A stretch of 64,000 nt of DNA, taken from contig NC_081406.1 in assembly GCF_030272615.1 (NCBI RefSeq), forward strand, positions 468,443,400 to 468,507,399, written 5' to 3'. The notes below the pieces were generated by a model that was not told the origin of the DNA, made no database searches, and was given only the letters and a program-made list of their open reading frames with translations. A program made the position numbers and the translations under genes. This document shows, piece after piece, positions 34,922 through 45,992 of this stretch. Source of the DNA: Cryptomeria japonica. Taxonomy: Eukaryota; Streptophyta; Pinopsida; Cupressales; Cupressaceae. Each line of letters starts with the position of its first letter. The stretch's first letter is position 1.

Positions 34922-36096
34922 CCAGAGCCTACGGGCATCACTTCATTTTACTCAACCATTTCTATCATGGGGAAAAGGTTAGCCTTCCCTATTACCTTGC
35001 ATGCTCAATGGATCATACTATAAAGGAGATCTAGAAGGACCCTAAGTGTGATCATGCCCTCCATCAGGGGCTCATGGTCTTGGTTTATAAAATGCTCAAG
35101 GGGAAGTGCATTGAAAAGCCTATTAAGGGAAAAAATGCAAGAGATGTGACAACGGAGAGTGAAGCTAGCGGTTTTAACTTTGAATCAGAGATCGAGGGAG
35201 AATCAGAAGAAACTAGTAAAAACGGGAGGAATAGGGCCAAGAAGAGAAGGATTATTGTGGAATCACGTATGTTGGATTCTGAAACTGACTCCTTTGAGAA
35301 AAAAATTGTTAAAAAAAAGAAAGGGAAAGCTACTAGAAAATAGGCTCAAAGAAAGAATACTAAAAAGGGTAATAATTATGATATCAACCATATTCTGGTT
35401 GATTCTAAGGAGGAGACTGAAGAAAATAAGAAGGTTGAGAGTTAGGATAAAGATGGGGAGGGCAACTCGGTTAGGGACAATATAGAGACTGTGAATACCA
35501 CAAGTCTGCATAAGGAAGATAAAGGGGATAAAAGTGGCAGTGGTGAGAATGATACTGTTAAGGCCTTCTGTGAGACCATCGCAACCATGGTGAAGGATAT
35601 CAGCAGTTTGAAAATAGATACTCAATCTATTGCTAGAGTTATGATTGGTGATAAGCCCTTGGCTGAACATGTTAAAGAATTGGTTGCTATTCTACATAAT
35701 GCGGAAGCTATTGAATGTATGGTTGGAAAAATCATAGCTATGGAAAAAAAGGTCAATGAGATGGGAGATAGAAAGGAAATGGAAATCAAAATGAATGATT
35801 TTGATAGCAGAATTGACAGGTTGGAACACAACATCAAGAAGATTGCTGACCAAAATTTCAAAATCCTCAAATCGTCGGTGGACAACATGAACATCCTTAT
35901 CAACAGGTTCGAGAACAAAGCCAAGAAGGATGGTGATAAAGAGCAGTTGGACAAGAAGGGTCATGAAAGGAGGACTAGAGCCAACACAAAGATTAAGGGT
36001 GACATCAAAGGTCGTGAGTTGGAGGAACTGAAGACCTCAGTGAACAACATGAAACAAATGGTTGTTCACACTGAGGAAATTATGAATAGTATTTAG
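34922..36096 (+). pseudogene. LINE extra ORF, C-terminal part with coiled coils
   Basis: The sequence resumes with HFILLNHFYHGEKVSLPYYL (another frame, about 34935-35000) and LHQGLMVLVYKMLKGK (35065-35112). It then becomes charged (SESEIEGESEE-like, KKKKGKATRK). From 35491 to 36096 an open frame of 201 codons has long heptad-like segments (EHVKELVAILHNAEAIE, SRIDRLEHNIKKIADQ, LEELKTSVNNMKQMV). Stops at 35341 and 35443 interrupt it. The product would be a charged, coiled-coil protein that could oligomerise; its role is unknown. A comparable coiled-coil ORF forms the end of the LINE at 63373-64000. Confidence 0.7.
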
Positions 36097-36312
36097 ATTT
36101 TAGTTGGTGTCCTAGCTTCTGTCTTTTTGTTGTCTACATGCTTTCCTTTCGCTGTCTGTTCTGGATTTTTAATGTTATGTTATGTTAGTTGATCCCTATC
36201 AATGGGCTCATTTTGCCTTTTTGAATTGATCAGACACTTTTTATAGCTGATCTGTTTTCCTGGTTTGTACAAGGTTCAGGTACCTTTCAAATACCCGCTT
36301 TTACTTAATCAA
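36097..36312 (+). other. LINE 3' untranslated region
   Basis: Non-coding, T-rich sequence runs from the ORF stop to the right target duplication. It ends TACTTAATCAA, a short A-rich terminus and not a long poly(A) tail. Confidence 0.7.
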
Positions 36313-36331
36313 AACAAAGAAGGTCTTAATT
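36313..36331 (+). repeat. LINE target site duplication, right copy
   Basis: AACAAAGAAGGTCTTAATT is the partner of 15128-15146. Gypsy gag sequence (GAGAAAGGTATCATCAA) continues directly after it, as in element A at 2797. Confidence 0.85.
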
Positions 36332-37905
36332 GAGAAAGGTATCATCAATATATTGAAAGAAAAAAAAAGATTTGAAAGGAAATGATAAGCCATGATTTTG
36401 GAACAATAACAAGAACATAGTAAATGATGGTGTTTGAGATTCTAACACAGTGAGACCAAAAATCACTCTTTCAGGACCAAGTTCTTCTATAAACAACCAA
36501 GTAAATACTCAAGAAACTTCAAAACCATGAAGGAAATACACCCCATTAGGAGAGCCACTTGAGTCAAATTTTATGAAGCTAGTAGAAAACAAGCTAATAA
36601 CAATTCCAGACAATCCTCCATATGAACCAAAAGTCAAACCAAATTGGTAGAATGACAATGAGTATTGCAAATATCACAAGAGCAAGGGACATAAAACAAG
36701 AAATTGCCATCACTTGAAGAACATTATTAAAGATTTTATTGATAAAGGTGACATTGTGATTGATGGACATACATCAAATCAAGAACATAAGATGTTTAAG
36801 GAACCATTCCCTAAACATGACAAGGGAAAATCCAAAGCCACAGATGATCAAGACAACTATACCAAAATGTCTTATGACTACGATCCAATCGTTAACCACA
36901 TTTTTATGGACAAGTATGTTTTTACTATTATCATAAAGGAAAAAATGCTTGAGAGTTCTACCCAAAGAACCAAAGTTATCCTAAAAGGCATTGGAACTTC
37001 TTCTAATTCTACCTTTGAATGTAATGTCACAACTCGTCGTGGTAAGGTCACCCAGTAAGGTGCTCCAGCTAAAACCACCACTTCCTCATTGGCCAAACCT
37101 GAGTACAACCTAGTAGAATAGTTAGGGAAGACACCCACACTTCTCTCAATCCTAGAACTCTTGCGTATCTCTGCTTCACATAAAACCATACTTGACAAAG
37201 TCCTAAGAGAAAATTTTGTACCCACTGATCTAAACATGGACCAATTTCTAGTCATGGTGGCATACCTTTCCGTTCTGCATAACCTTACATTTACATAAGC
37301 TGATGATGCTTCCGTAAGCTAGCCTCATAATGCACCTCTACATATTGAAGCCTTTATCTATAAAAACTACCTCAAATGAGTCTTATAGATGGAGGAGCAG
37401 GTCTAAACATTTCTACATTGAGCACTATTAAATAATTGGGATATTCTGAAAAAGCTATGAATTCTACACATGCAATAACCATAAAATCATATGATGATGA
37501 AGAGCGTTCATCCAATGGCATATTCACCTTACATATCAGAGTAAGGCCATTCATGAAGGATGTGGTTTGTCAAGTCCTTGATCTAGATCTCACATACAAT
37601 ATACTCTTGGGATTCCCATGGATTCATGAAATAAGAGTTGTTCCCTCAATATATCGTCGATGTATCAAGTTCCCATACAATAGATTTGAAGTTACCATCA
37701 AATGTGATCCAAATCCGTTCATATATTGCAATAACCTACGAGCAAGATTAGAAATAACAATCCCAGTCAATCGATAAGTTTTTCCATCTTCAACATATGT
37801 TGATCCTGAATCGTTGAAAGCTTCTACATCCAAACAAACAGAGATCAAAGAAAAGTTCAAGAATAAAGACCTAGGATGTGGTGAATATATCTTTCATGGG
37901 ATGGT
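36332..37905 (+). pseudogene. Gypsy element C, gag C-terminus and protease
   Basis: This continues the gag cut by the LINE. A zinc-knuckle-like motif (CKYHKSKGHKTRNCHHLK) lies at about 36665-36718. The frame 36714-37058 is the Lys-rich linker, ended by TAA. The protease segment keeps LIDGGAGLNISTL at about 37381-37420; a TAA at about 37430 interrupts, and the frame 37436-37777 follows (DVVCQVLDLDLTYNILLGF). Similarity with gypsy A (8606-8710) continues to GCGEYIFH at about 37877-37900. At about 37905 the sequence changes abruptly to a different ORF. This copy keeps the protease segment that element A has lost. Confidence 0.8.
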
Positions 37906-38580
37906 GGAGATAGAGGCAAATGACAAAGGTGAGGTGCAGTAGCAGAGAGAAGGGTAGTTTAGAGGAGAGATGGAGAGAGGAGAGACATGCACATGTAGTC
38001 AGAGGTAGAGGTGGGCTGCCGTTACAGGCACCGACAATGCAGGTTCCCAGACAAGGATAGAGAAAGGGATAAAGTGATGAGAGAGGAGAGGAGGAGGATG
38101 AGCTACTATCCTCAAGAAAGATCTACTAGGGACATGCAAATGAGATTTAGGATCTAGAGAGGGATGTGGCTAGGCTCAGGAGTCAGCTGAGGGACACTAA
38201 GCAAGAGACGGATCAAGATATTCAATGCTATATGAAGGATGAGGAGGCATTGAGGGTAGGTAGGCGAGCGGCAGAGGACATTGGGGCTGGATATTCCTAT
38301 GTTCTACGAGCAGGGGAGGAGATAGCCTACTAGAGAGACTTGTATTATGGAGTTGTGCCTCTTGATCAGCAGACTAGGAGCTTCCAGATACCATCGTGGG
38401 CTACAACAACCACTGGAGGGAGAGATAGGAATCATGCATCTAATGGTGGGGTCATGGGTCCTCCACCACCAATAGATAGAGGGGGTAGGAGAGATGATTC
38501 TAGAGAAGAGACTTCTAGGGCCTAAACTCCATCAAGGTCGGTTGGCTCTGAGGGAGGGAGTTCATCATAGCCTTAGATGG
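37906..38580 (+). pseudogene. Coiled-coil/Gly-Pro-rich ORF fragment, unrecognised
   Basis: In one frame, 38151-38570 reads DLERDVARLRSQLRDTKQET (coiled coil), then EEALRVGRRAAEDIGAGYSY, RDLYYGVVPLDQQTRSF and a tail GGVMGPPPPIDRGG. TAG codons at about 38331 and 38523 interrupt it. The upstream part (37906-38150) is purine-rich and closed. The tail matches the minus-strand copy at 11786-11926. The function is not recognised. The junction with gypsy C at 37905 looks like an element boundary or recombination point, but no target duplication was seen. Confidence 0.55.
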
Positions 38581-39000
38581 CTCCCAGAGTATTAGTTTTT
38601 TGTATTATTTTTGTATGATGATGCAGACACTTTTGAGTGATTGAAGCTATATGATTTCGACATCATTGTATCATGAAACTTATGCTTTTTGAGATATTAA
38701 TATGAGATGATTCATCCTTGCGGCAACTAGATGTATATGTACCTATGTGATGTTACTTCTATGTGATGTATGTTTCTATGTGTTAATGCAATTTATGATT
38801 CTATGATGTATGGATGCTTATGAGATACATGTATCTATGATGTTTACGATAGGAATCTAGTAATATATACATGATGAAATGCAATATTTTTACAATCTTT
38901 TATGTTTTATATGTTATGCAAATGTGAATGTATGAAATACAGATGAATATGATAATGCAAATAACTATTTACATGATGAGAATGTAAAATGTGCTAACAT
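38581..39000 (+). other. AT-rich 3' region of the coiled-coil ORF element
   Basis: It is non-coding and matches the minus strand of 11325-11760, for example GATGATTCATCCTT and TTTACATGATGAGAAT. It is cut by the assembly gap at 39001. Confidence 0.65.
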
Positions 39001-39500
39001 NNNNNNNNNNNNNNNNNNNNNNNNNNNNNNNNNNNNNNNNNNNNNNNNNNNNNNNNNNNNNNNNNNNNNNNNNNNNNNNNNNNNNNNNNNNNNNNNNNNN
39101 NNNNNNNNNNNNNNNNNNNNNNNNNNNNNNNNNNNNNNNNNNNNNNNNNNNNNNNNNNNNNNNNNNNNNNNNNNNNNNNNNNNNNNNNNNNNNNNNNNNN
39201 NNNNNNNNNNNNNNNNNNNNNNNNNNNNNNNNNNNNNNNNNNNNNNNNNNNNNNNNNNNNNNNNNNNNNNNNNNNNNNNNNNNNNNNNNNNNNNNNNNNN
39301 NNNNNNNNNNNNNNNNNNNNNNNNNNNNNNNNNNNNNNNNNNNNNNNNNNNNNNNNNNNNNNNNNNNNNNNNNNNNNNNNNNNNNNNNNNNNNNNNNNNN
39401 NNNNNNNNNNNNNNNNNNNNNNNNNNNNNNNNNNNNNNNNNNNNNNNNNNNNNNNNNNNNNNNNNNNNNNNNNNNNNNNNNNNNNNNNNNNNNNNNNNNN
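39001..39500. other. Assembly gap (500 N)
   Basis: Exactly 500 undetermined bases, so the real length is unknown. The sequence changes from the coiled-coil element on the left to gypsy D gag on the right. Confidence 1.
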
Positions 39501-39502
39501 GT

Positions 39503-40153
39503 GAACTGGTTGAGTTATTCATATCAAAATTTGCATTCAATATAGATATTCCAGTTACCTTGATAGATTTATGTGCAACAAAGAAAAAGAAAGGAGAAAC
39601 GTTTACTACATTCTTACAAAGCTGGAGAGGTTTATACCACAGATGTCTTAGTCATATCCCTGAAGCTGAGCAAGTAGATATTTTCAATGAAAATCGTGTA
39701 CCTCCAATTAAGTAGCCATTACAAATGCAATGCCTAAATAGTTTTAAAGACATCATAGAAAAAGGCATCAAATGTGAAAGAGGCATATTAGAGCAAGGGA
39801 TAATGAAACACCACAAAGATAATGGGCCAAACACAAGTACAAACAATGAAAGACCAAAATTTTGGTCTAGGAACAAGAATGTCACAAATGATGGAGTTGT
39901 CGATGCATGTGTTGTAAATAGAGCTCAACCAATAGTATCTCTACAAGGACCAGTTGATCTTGCTAGTAAGAATCTAACTCAGATAAACAACACCAATGCA
40001 CTACAATTAAGCAATCCAAGACCACCAAGGGCATGTGCACCTAGAAGAAGATTTACACCCCTTGGTGAACCTATTGAATAAATTCTCAAAAAATTGATAC
40101 AAAGTAATTCCATAACTTTACCAAAAGTTAGACCTTATGAACTAGGTCCATTT
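39503..40153 (+). pseudogene. gag: Gypsy element D gag (partial, broken)
   Basis: From the gap edge the frame reads ELVELFISKFAFNIDIPVTL, then GETFTTFLQSWRGLYHRC and FKDIIEKGIKCERGILEQ, which is the second half of a retrotransposon gag domain. A TAG at about 39713 and a TAA at 40078-40080 interrupt it. The N-terminal half is lost in the gap. At 40153 the frame is cut by the copia element and resumes at 47427. It is related to, but distinct from, the gag of gypsy A and C. Confidence 0.8.
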
Positions 40154-41565
40154 TGATGAATAATGATGAACAACAGATACCCTTACTGGTACTGAGAGGG
40201 GGGGGGGGGGGGGTGAATTAGTACAGTCAAAGACTTTCTAACAATCCTTTCAAGATAAAATAACACTAACCGGTTGTCTTCATTACTGAGCTTAAACATG
40301 GAAATACCGGTTAAACACAGTAAGACTTTAGACAACATAGACTGGTAAGTCTGAACACTTCAAATACATTTAATACTTGATAGCTACTTTCCCCATAAAC
40401 ATATGCATGTGGTGTGTCACCAATACCATAACCATTAGCTCTACCTGCATAATCACTTAAACAAAGAACACTTAATCATCGCATGAAAAATGCACAACAC
40501 ATGACACACAGATTTTTCACGTGGAAACCCAAATGGGAAAAAACACGATGGGAATGAATACCCACAAGCTTGTTTTTGAGCTCTTTTGAAGCTTGCTTTG
40601 TTAGGAGCCTAGTCCGGTTAAAGACTTTACAATAAAGTTCTGCTAGGAACCAATCATGTTAAAGATCACCCGGTTAAGGGATGGCTATATACCCTGTTAA
40701 AGGTTACCTTGCTAGAGGATTTGAAGAACTTAATGAATCTTGAGTCACCTAGTTAGAGGATTTGCAATAAGCCTATTAAAGCTACCAAGCAAAGGGATTT
40801 TCCTTCTATTGAAATGGTCAGAAGACAATAGGTAAAGCTTTGATATGATAACAACACTATATGCTAAGGCAGATCCTTTTCAGTTCCTATACTTCTGCAA
40901 TCACACTCTGTAGTTTTCTCTTACTAGTCTGTCAAGTATCTCATCACTCAGATACACACACAACATTAGCCAACAACTTACAATAACAAACATCATCGAC
41001 CTTATAGACAACAATTAGGTCGGTAGCATAAACCCTAAACCCTAAGCATTTTAGGTTTACAATACAAGCAGTCCAATCCTGACCACACTTTGCATAGAGC
41101 AATACAATTTCAAATAGATCACAAGACAACTTGCATTGTCCATTCTTCACCGCACATAGAAATCAGTACATCATCACGCTTTTTTCTCATACCACTAAGA
41201 AGAGTGTTCATTCTCGAGGTAGACATTTAATGCAGTCGATCTTCTCATGCAAGATCCTCAAGGAAATCCTTCACGTGCACAAAGCTGATGTGGCATCACA
41301 TTCTCATCTTCATCTCTTAGCTAACTTAACACAAAATGTCATCAGTTGCATCACACAAGCAAGATTGCCAAACTGAAAACCCTAGAACTGAGATTACCAA
41401 CCGGTAGTCATACTCAGTGAAACCTCGACACCGGTTCACTACATTTCTTCATACCGGTTCACCAACTTCTTCCAATCTGTATACCGATTCACTTACACTT
41501 ATTTACATCAATGACATACATACATTATCATCATATCAACATGTTGATTCATCATATGCCAATAA
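40154..41565 (-). repeat. 3' LTR of minus-strand copia (1412 bp)
   Basis: It pairs with 45993-47421. On the minus strand it starts TATTGGCATATG, where the partner has TGTTGGCATATG, so the canonical TG has decayed to TA. It contains a run of about 17 G at 40198-40214. Confidence 0.88.
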
Positions 41566-41579
41566 TCTCCCCCTTTGGC
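41566..41579 (-). promoter_or_regulatory. Polypurine tract of minus-strand copia
   Basis: On the minus strand CCAAAGGGGGAGAT lies immediately before the 3' LTR, typical of copia elements. Confidence 0.85.
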
Positions 41580-41821
41580 ATTGATGGCAATACTCAGTGT
41601 AGCATTGCAACTATAGACATCATAGACCAGTGTATTCTGCATCATCAGATATCTTCTCCCCATACATCAAATATCTTCTCCCCCTTTGACAACAATGCCA
41701 AAGTGGAGGCACAAGCTTCCATTCTTCACCATGCTACTCCCCCTATGGAGTAGCATCCTTCAACACATCAGTCTTGAAAGATTTGACACTGTAGTACCTG
41801 ACTGATGTGGATGACACAACT

Positions 41822-42408
41822 TTAGTTGACTTCATGAAGTGGAAGAACCCCTAATTCACCTCTCAAATAGGTAAATGTAGTCTTCGGTAAGGGCTTAGTG
41901 AATATATCTGCTAGTTGCTCCTTACTAGAAACATGTTCTAGTACAAGCTCCTTATTCTGAACCTTTTCTCTCAAGAAGTGATACTTAAGCTCAATGTGAT
42001 TATTTCTAGCATGCAATACCAGATTCTTGGAAATATTTATTGCACTTGTGTTGTCACAAAATATATTCACTAGTTCAGATATAGGTACTTTGAAACCTTC
42101 CAATACATGTTTCATCCAGATTGCCTGAGTGCAGTTCTTATAAATGCTACCACATATTCTGCTTCAGCTGTAGACTAAGAAATACAACTCTACTTCTTAC
42201 TCGTCCACAAGACTAGTCTTCCACCAAGAAAGAATGCTCCACCAGTTGTTCTCTTTCGATCATCTACATTACCTGCCCAATCGGCATCAGTATATACTTT
42301 GAGGTTAAAGTTGCCATTATATGGATACCACAATCCATAGTCAATTGTTCCTTTCAGATATGTAAGAATCCACTTGACAACTACCAAGTGGGATTCTCTT
42401 GGACTTTT
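41822..42408 (-). pseudogene. Copia RNase H (minus strand)
   Basis: It continues pol. Minus-strand pieces are VVVKWILTYLKGTIDYGLWY and VYTDADWAGNVDDRKRTTGG (42190-42387), STAEAEY (about 42170), and FCDNTSAINISKNLVLHARN with HIELKYHFLREKV and EQLADIFTKPL (41822-42115). The pieces lie in two frames with stops at 42188 and 42116-42140. The usual copia terminal motif ADIFTKPL is kept. Catalytic acidic residues in YTDADW and AEAEY are visible. Confidence 0.88.
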
Positions 42409-43596
42409 TTAAAAATGAGCTACTATGCCCACTGCATGAGCAATATCTGGTCTATTGTGCACCACATAGTGCAACCTACCAATCATTGATTGGGACTCCT
42501 TCTCATTCACCAACATTGAATCATCTTCCTTAGTCAGTTTACAGCCGGTCACCATCGGTGTACCAACCGGTTTTCTCTCCTCCATGCCAAAGGTCTTCAA
42601 TACCTCTTTGACATACTTGGACTGGGTAATAAAGATACCCTCTTTCATTTGCTGAATCTGTAAACCAATGAAGAACTTTATCTCTCCAATCAGAGACATC
42701 TCAAACTCTTTCTTCATTCCATCTACAAAAGCATGACTCATTTTATCATCTCCTCTAAAGATTATGTCATCTACAAATACTTCACAAATCAAAATCTGAT
42801 CACCTTCATATTTTAGATAGATGTTGCTATCCTGACTTGTTCTCTGAAATCCAATCTTCACAAGATGAGAGCGTAACCATTCATACCATGCCCTAGGTGC
42901 TTGTTTTAATCCATACATGGCTTTGTGTAATCTACACACCATGTTACTATCTTCTGATAAGACAAACCCTTCTGGTTGCTCAATATATACTTCCTCTTCT
43001 AGGATTCCATTGAAAAACATAAACTTCACATCCATCTGATAAACCTTAAATCCCTTAAATGCTACAAATGCAAGTAGCATTCAGACACCTTCCAGTCTAG
43101 CCATAGGAGCAAAGGTTTCTCCATAGTCTTCTCCCTCTTCTTGAGAATATCCTTTGCATACAAGTCTTGCCTTGTTCCTCACAATTGTGCCTTCTTCATT
43201 TAGCTTATTCCTGAAGACCCATTTGGTACCTATGACATTCTTGTGTTCTGGTTTGGGTACCAAGGACCATGTTGCATTCTTTTCTATTTGGTCTAGCTCC
43301 TCTTCCATTGCTTTAATCCAGTCTTCATATGTAAGTTCTTCTCTGGATGTCTTGGGCTCTAATTTGGAAATCATGCAAGAGTTTTCTTTCACCTTTCTTC
43401 TTGTGAGTATCCCTACATCTTTATCTCCTATGATTTGCTTCGGACCATGATGCAATTCTACATACCTAGGAATGACTCTAGCTTGTGTTGCTAGTTTTTC
43501 TTCTTCTTCTTCACTTACCTCTTCTTCTTCTCCTATTGCAACTTCTATTGGTACAGGAACACCGAGATCTTTACTTGTTTCTTTCTTAACCGGTTC
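42409..43596 (-). pseudogene. Copia reverse transcriptase (minus strand)
   Basis: The minus frame 43455-43081 has [34 protein letters not shown] and [20 protein letters not shown], ending at TGA (43081-43083) within ARLEGV. The frame 43080-42409 continues with [33 protein letters not shown] and [12 protein letters not shown], so the acidic catalytic residues are kept. The part 43456-43596 is the acidic linker from integrase. The frame is shared with the integrase piece, so the stops are point changes. Confidence 0.9.
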
Positions 43597-44585
43597 CTAG
43601 AAGGCTATATGCAGTTCATCTTCCACTTCTTCCCTATAGGTTTCCTTAGGTTTTTCAGGGGATTCATCAACCCTGACATTGATACTCTCAACAATTTTCT
43701 GTGTTCTATTGTTGTAGCACTTGAGAGCTTTTCTCTTAGTGGAATATCCCAGAAATATTCCTTCATCACTTTTAGCATCAAATTTGCTCAGATGCTCACC
43801 TCTCTTGATATAATATTTACTACCAAACACTTTAAAATAAGTCACAGTGGGATTTTTCCGAGTCCAATACTCATAAGGGATTTTAATTCTACCTTTCTTG
43901 ATGAGTACCTGGTTCATAGTATAGACTGCAGTGCTCACCTCTTCTCTCCAAAAAGTGTGAGCAACCTTTCCTTGGATCAACACTATTCTAGCCGCTTCAA
44001 TTATAGTCCTGTTATTCCTTTCTGCTATGCCATTTTGTTGTGGTGTCCTTGGGGCAAACAACTACCTCTTGATACCGCTATCTTCACAGTACTTGTTGAA
44101 TTCATCAGAAGTGAATTCACCTCCTTGATCAATTCTTAGGCATTTTATCTTTTGAACACTTTCCTTCTCTACTAATGCTCTAAAGGCTTTTAACTTTCCA
44201 AATGCCTCAATCTTGTCTTTCAAGAATGTGACCCACATCATTCTTGAGCAGTCATCAGTAAGAATCATGAAATACCTATCTCCCTGAATACTTCTAGTTT
44301 TCATAGAACCACACAAATCAGTATGCACAAGATCAAGTAAGTTTTCTGCTGAAAAAGAATTACCTTTGAAATTTGAGGAAGACATCTTCCCAAGTTGACA
44401 TTCTCTGCACAAAGAATTATCTAGTTTGTTCAAGGCAATCCTCTTACTGCCTTGATCTTACTAGCCTTTACAATATTATCAAAGTTCATATGACATAGTC
44501 TCCTATGCCATAACCAACTGTCATCAAACTTTGCCATTAGGCACCGACTTATCTTGGCATTCAACTGAAATAGGTTACCTTTGGT
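43597..44585 (-). pseudogene. Copia integrase (minus strand)
   Basis: An HHCC-type pre-integrase motif is readable at 44440-44540 (WLWHRRLCHMNF) and continues as CRECQLGK. The core has LVHTDLCGSM, CLRIDQGGEFTSDEF and TPQQNGIAERNNRTI, so the DDE residues are kept. A TAG at 44059-44061 splits the core in frame, and a TAG at 43597-43599 ends it. The C-terminal part includes FGSKYYIKRGEH and GIFLGYSTKRKALK. Confidence 0.9.
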
Positions 44586-45921
44586 CTACTTACCGATGGC
44601 AATAAATTCACCACTTTTACCATTTATACTATAGACTCCACCTTTGAACTCCAAAATGAGTCCTTTATCATTTAGCTGAGCAACACTCAACAGGTTATGC
44701 TTAAGACCTTCTACCCAGTAGACATCATCTACACTACTTTTCCCATTCAGTGAGATGGATCCTTTATCTTTCACCAAACATGGTGCATCATTGCCAAATC
44801 TGACAACACCTCCATCATATTCTTCTAGAGACAAAAACTTTCTCCTATCACCAGTCATGTGGTGAGAACTACTATCAATTATCCACTCATTAGAGTTGTC
44901 AATGCAAGAGACAAGTTCTTTCTTGTCAAACACTTCTTCCTTTACAGCTACAAATATCCTGTCTTCATTTTCTTCATCCTCAGATTCTTCATTAGTAATA
45001 CCTTCATCCACTGCAACAAGATAGTTTCTTCTATTTCCTCCTTTATACTTTCTAAACCTCTCTAGTTTATCCTTATTCTCATTGTTAGGATAGTTAATAG
45101 CTATATGTCCTATCTTATTGCAGGAAAAACATTTTAAAGGAAGCTTACCTCTGTATTTTCCAGTACCTTTTGGAAGTCTCTTGGAAAGAAGAGCTTCAAA
45201 CTCCATCAAAATTTCTTCATCATCCATACCTCTTCTTTGCATGGATTCATAACTGGTACTTGCTTCTTTTCCTTTTCCAGTTGGTGCAACAGATTCTCTA
45301 AAAGATGACTCAGTCTTTTGAACACTGCCATCATAGCTATTCAACTCATATGCAGTTAACTTTGCAATGATAGAGTCTAAGGATACCTTGGGTTTGTCAA
45401 TAGACCTTAGTTCCTGAATAGCAGCAACTCTAATTGCATGGACCGGTAACAATGATCTCAAGAATTTACTGACAACGGTGGCATCATCAATTGTTGCACC
45501 AGTTTTCTTGATATCTCCAACAACAATCTTGATTCTTATGCCATATTGTTGAATGGTCACACCTTCAACCATCCTCATGTCTTCAAATTTTCCTCTAAGG
45601 CTCTTTTCCTTATATTTTCTAACATTCTCATCACCACCATAAATAGTTTCCAATGTGTCCCATACATCTTTAGGAATGTCCTTATCTTGTACATCAATGA
45701 ACTCAATATTAGACAAAATGCTAATAAGGGCTTCCATGACTTTCCCATTTTCTTGAATCTCTCTTTTTTTTATCATCAGTTAAAGTGCCAGTGGGAATTA
45801 CATAGAAATTTTCAACATAGCTCCAATGTTTAGCACCCAAACTCTTGATATAGATCTTCATTATGTCCTTCCATATTTTGAAGTTATCTCTATTAAACTT
45901 AGGACCTTCCCTCTTCATCAT
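44586..45921 (-). pseudogene. gag: Copia gag and protease (minus strand)
   Basis: Gag starts at 45921 on the minus strand (MMKREGPKFNRDNFKIWKD) and shifts frame near 45750 into the 396-codon frame 45776-44586. That frame has VWDTLETIYGGDE, a zinc knuckle CFSCNKIGHIAINY (final Cys replaced by Tyr) and a protease. The protease site reads WIIDSSSHHMTGD, where DSG would be expected, so the Gly is missing. GLKHNLLSVAQLNDKG follows. Confidence 0.88.
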
Positions 45922-45978
45922 TAAGGCGGGATCTTTTACCTCAAGTGGTTAAGCTTATATCACCAAGGACCTAGAGTT

Positions 45979-45990
45979 GCTCTAATACCA
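45979..45990 (-). promoter_or_regulatory. Primer binding site, initiator tRNA-Met
   Basis: On the minus strand TGGTATTAGAGC follows the 5' LTR after 2 bp. The usual copia site is TGGTATCAGAGC, so there is one C-to-T change. Confidence 0.85.
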
Positions 45991-45992
45991 AT

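Larger units (their letters stand above)
15147..36312 (+). mobile_element. LINE (L1-like, with RNase H), interrupted by three LTR elements
   Basis: The LINE is bounded by a 19-bp target duplication in gypsy gag. Without the nested insertions (16346-17940, 22529-33520 and 33871-34921) it is about 7.5 kb. The order is ORF1 (DUF4283-like plus CCHC), ORF2 (endonuclease, reverse transcriptase, zf-RVT-like, RNase H), then an extra ORF with a conserved N-terminal block and coiled coils, then a 3' region. The 5' end has no ATG for ORF1, so the copy appears slightly 5'-truncated. Many stops and at least two frameshifts show that it is dead. Confidence 0.85.

Noticed and set aside
38965-39545. Open frames spanning the first N run
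   Set aside because: They consist almost entirely of undetermined residues; the gap is not coding evidence. The same holds for 57409-58020.
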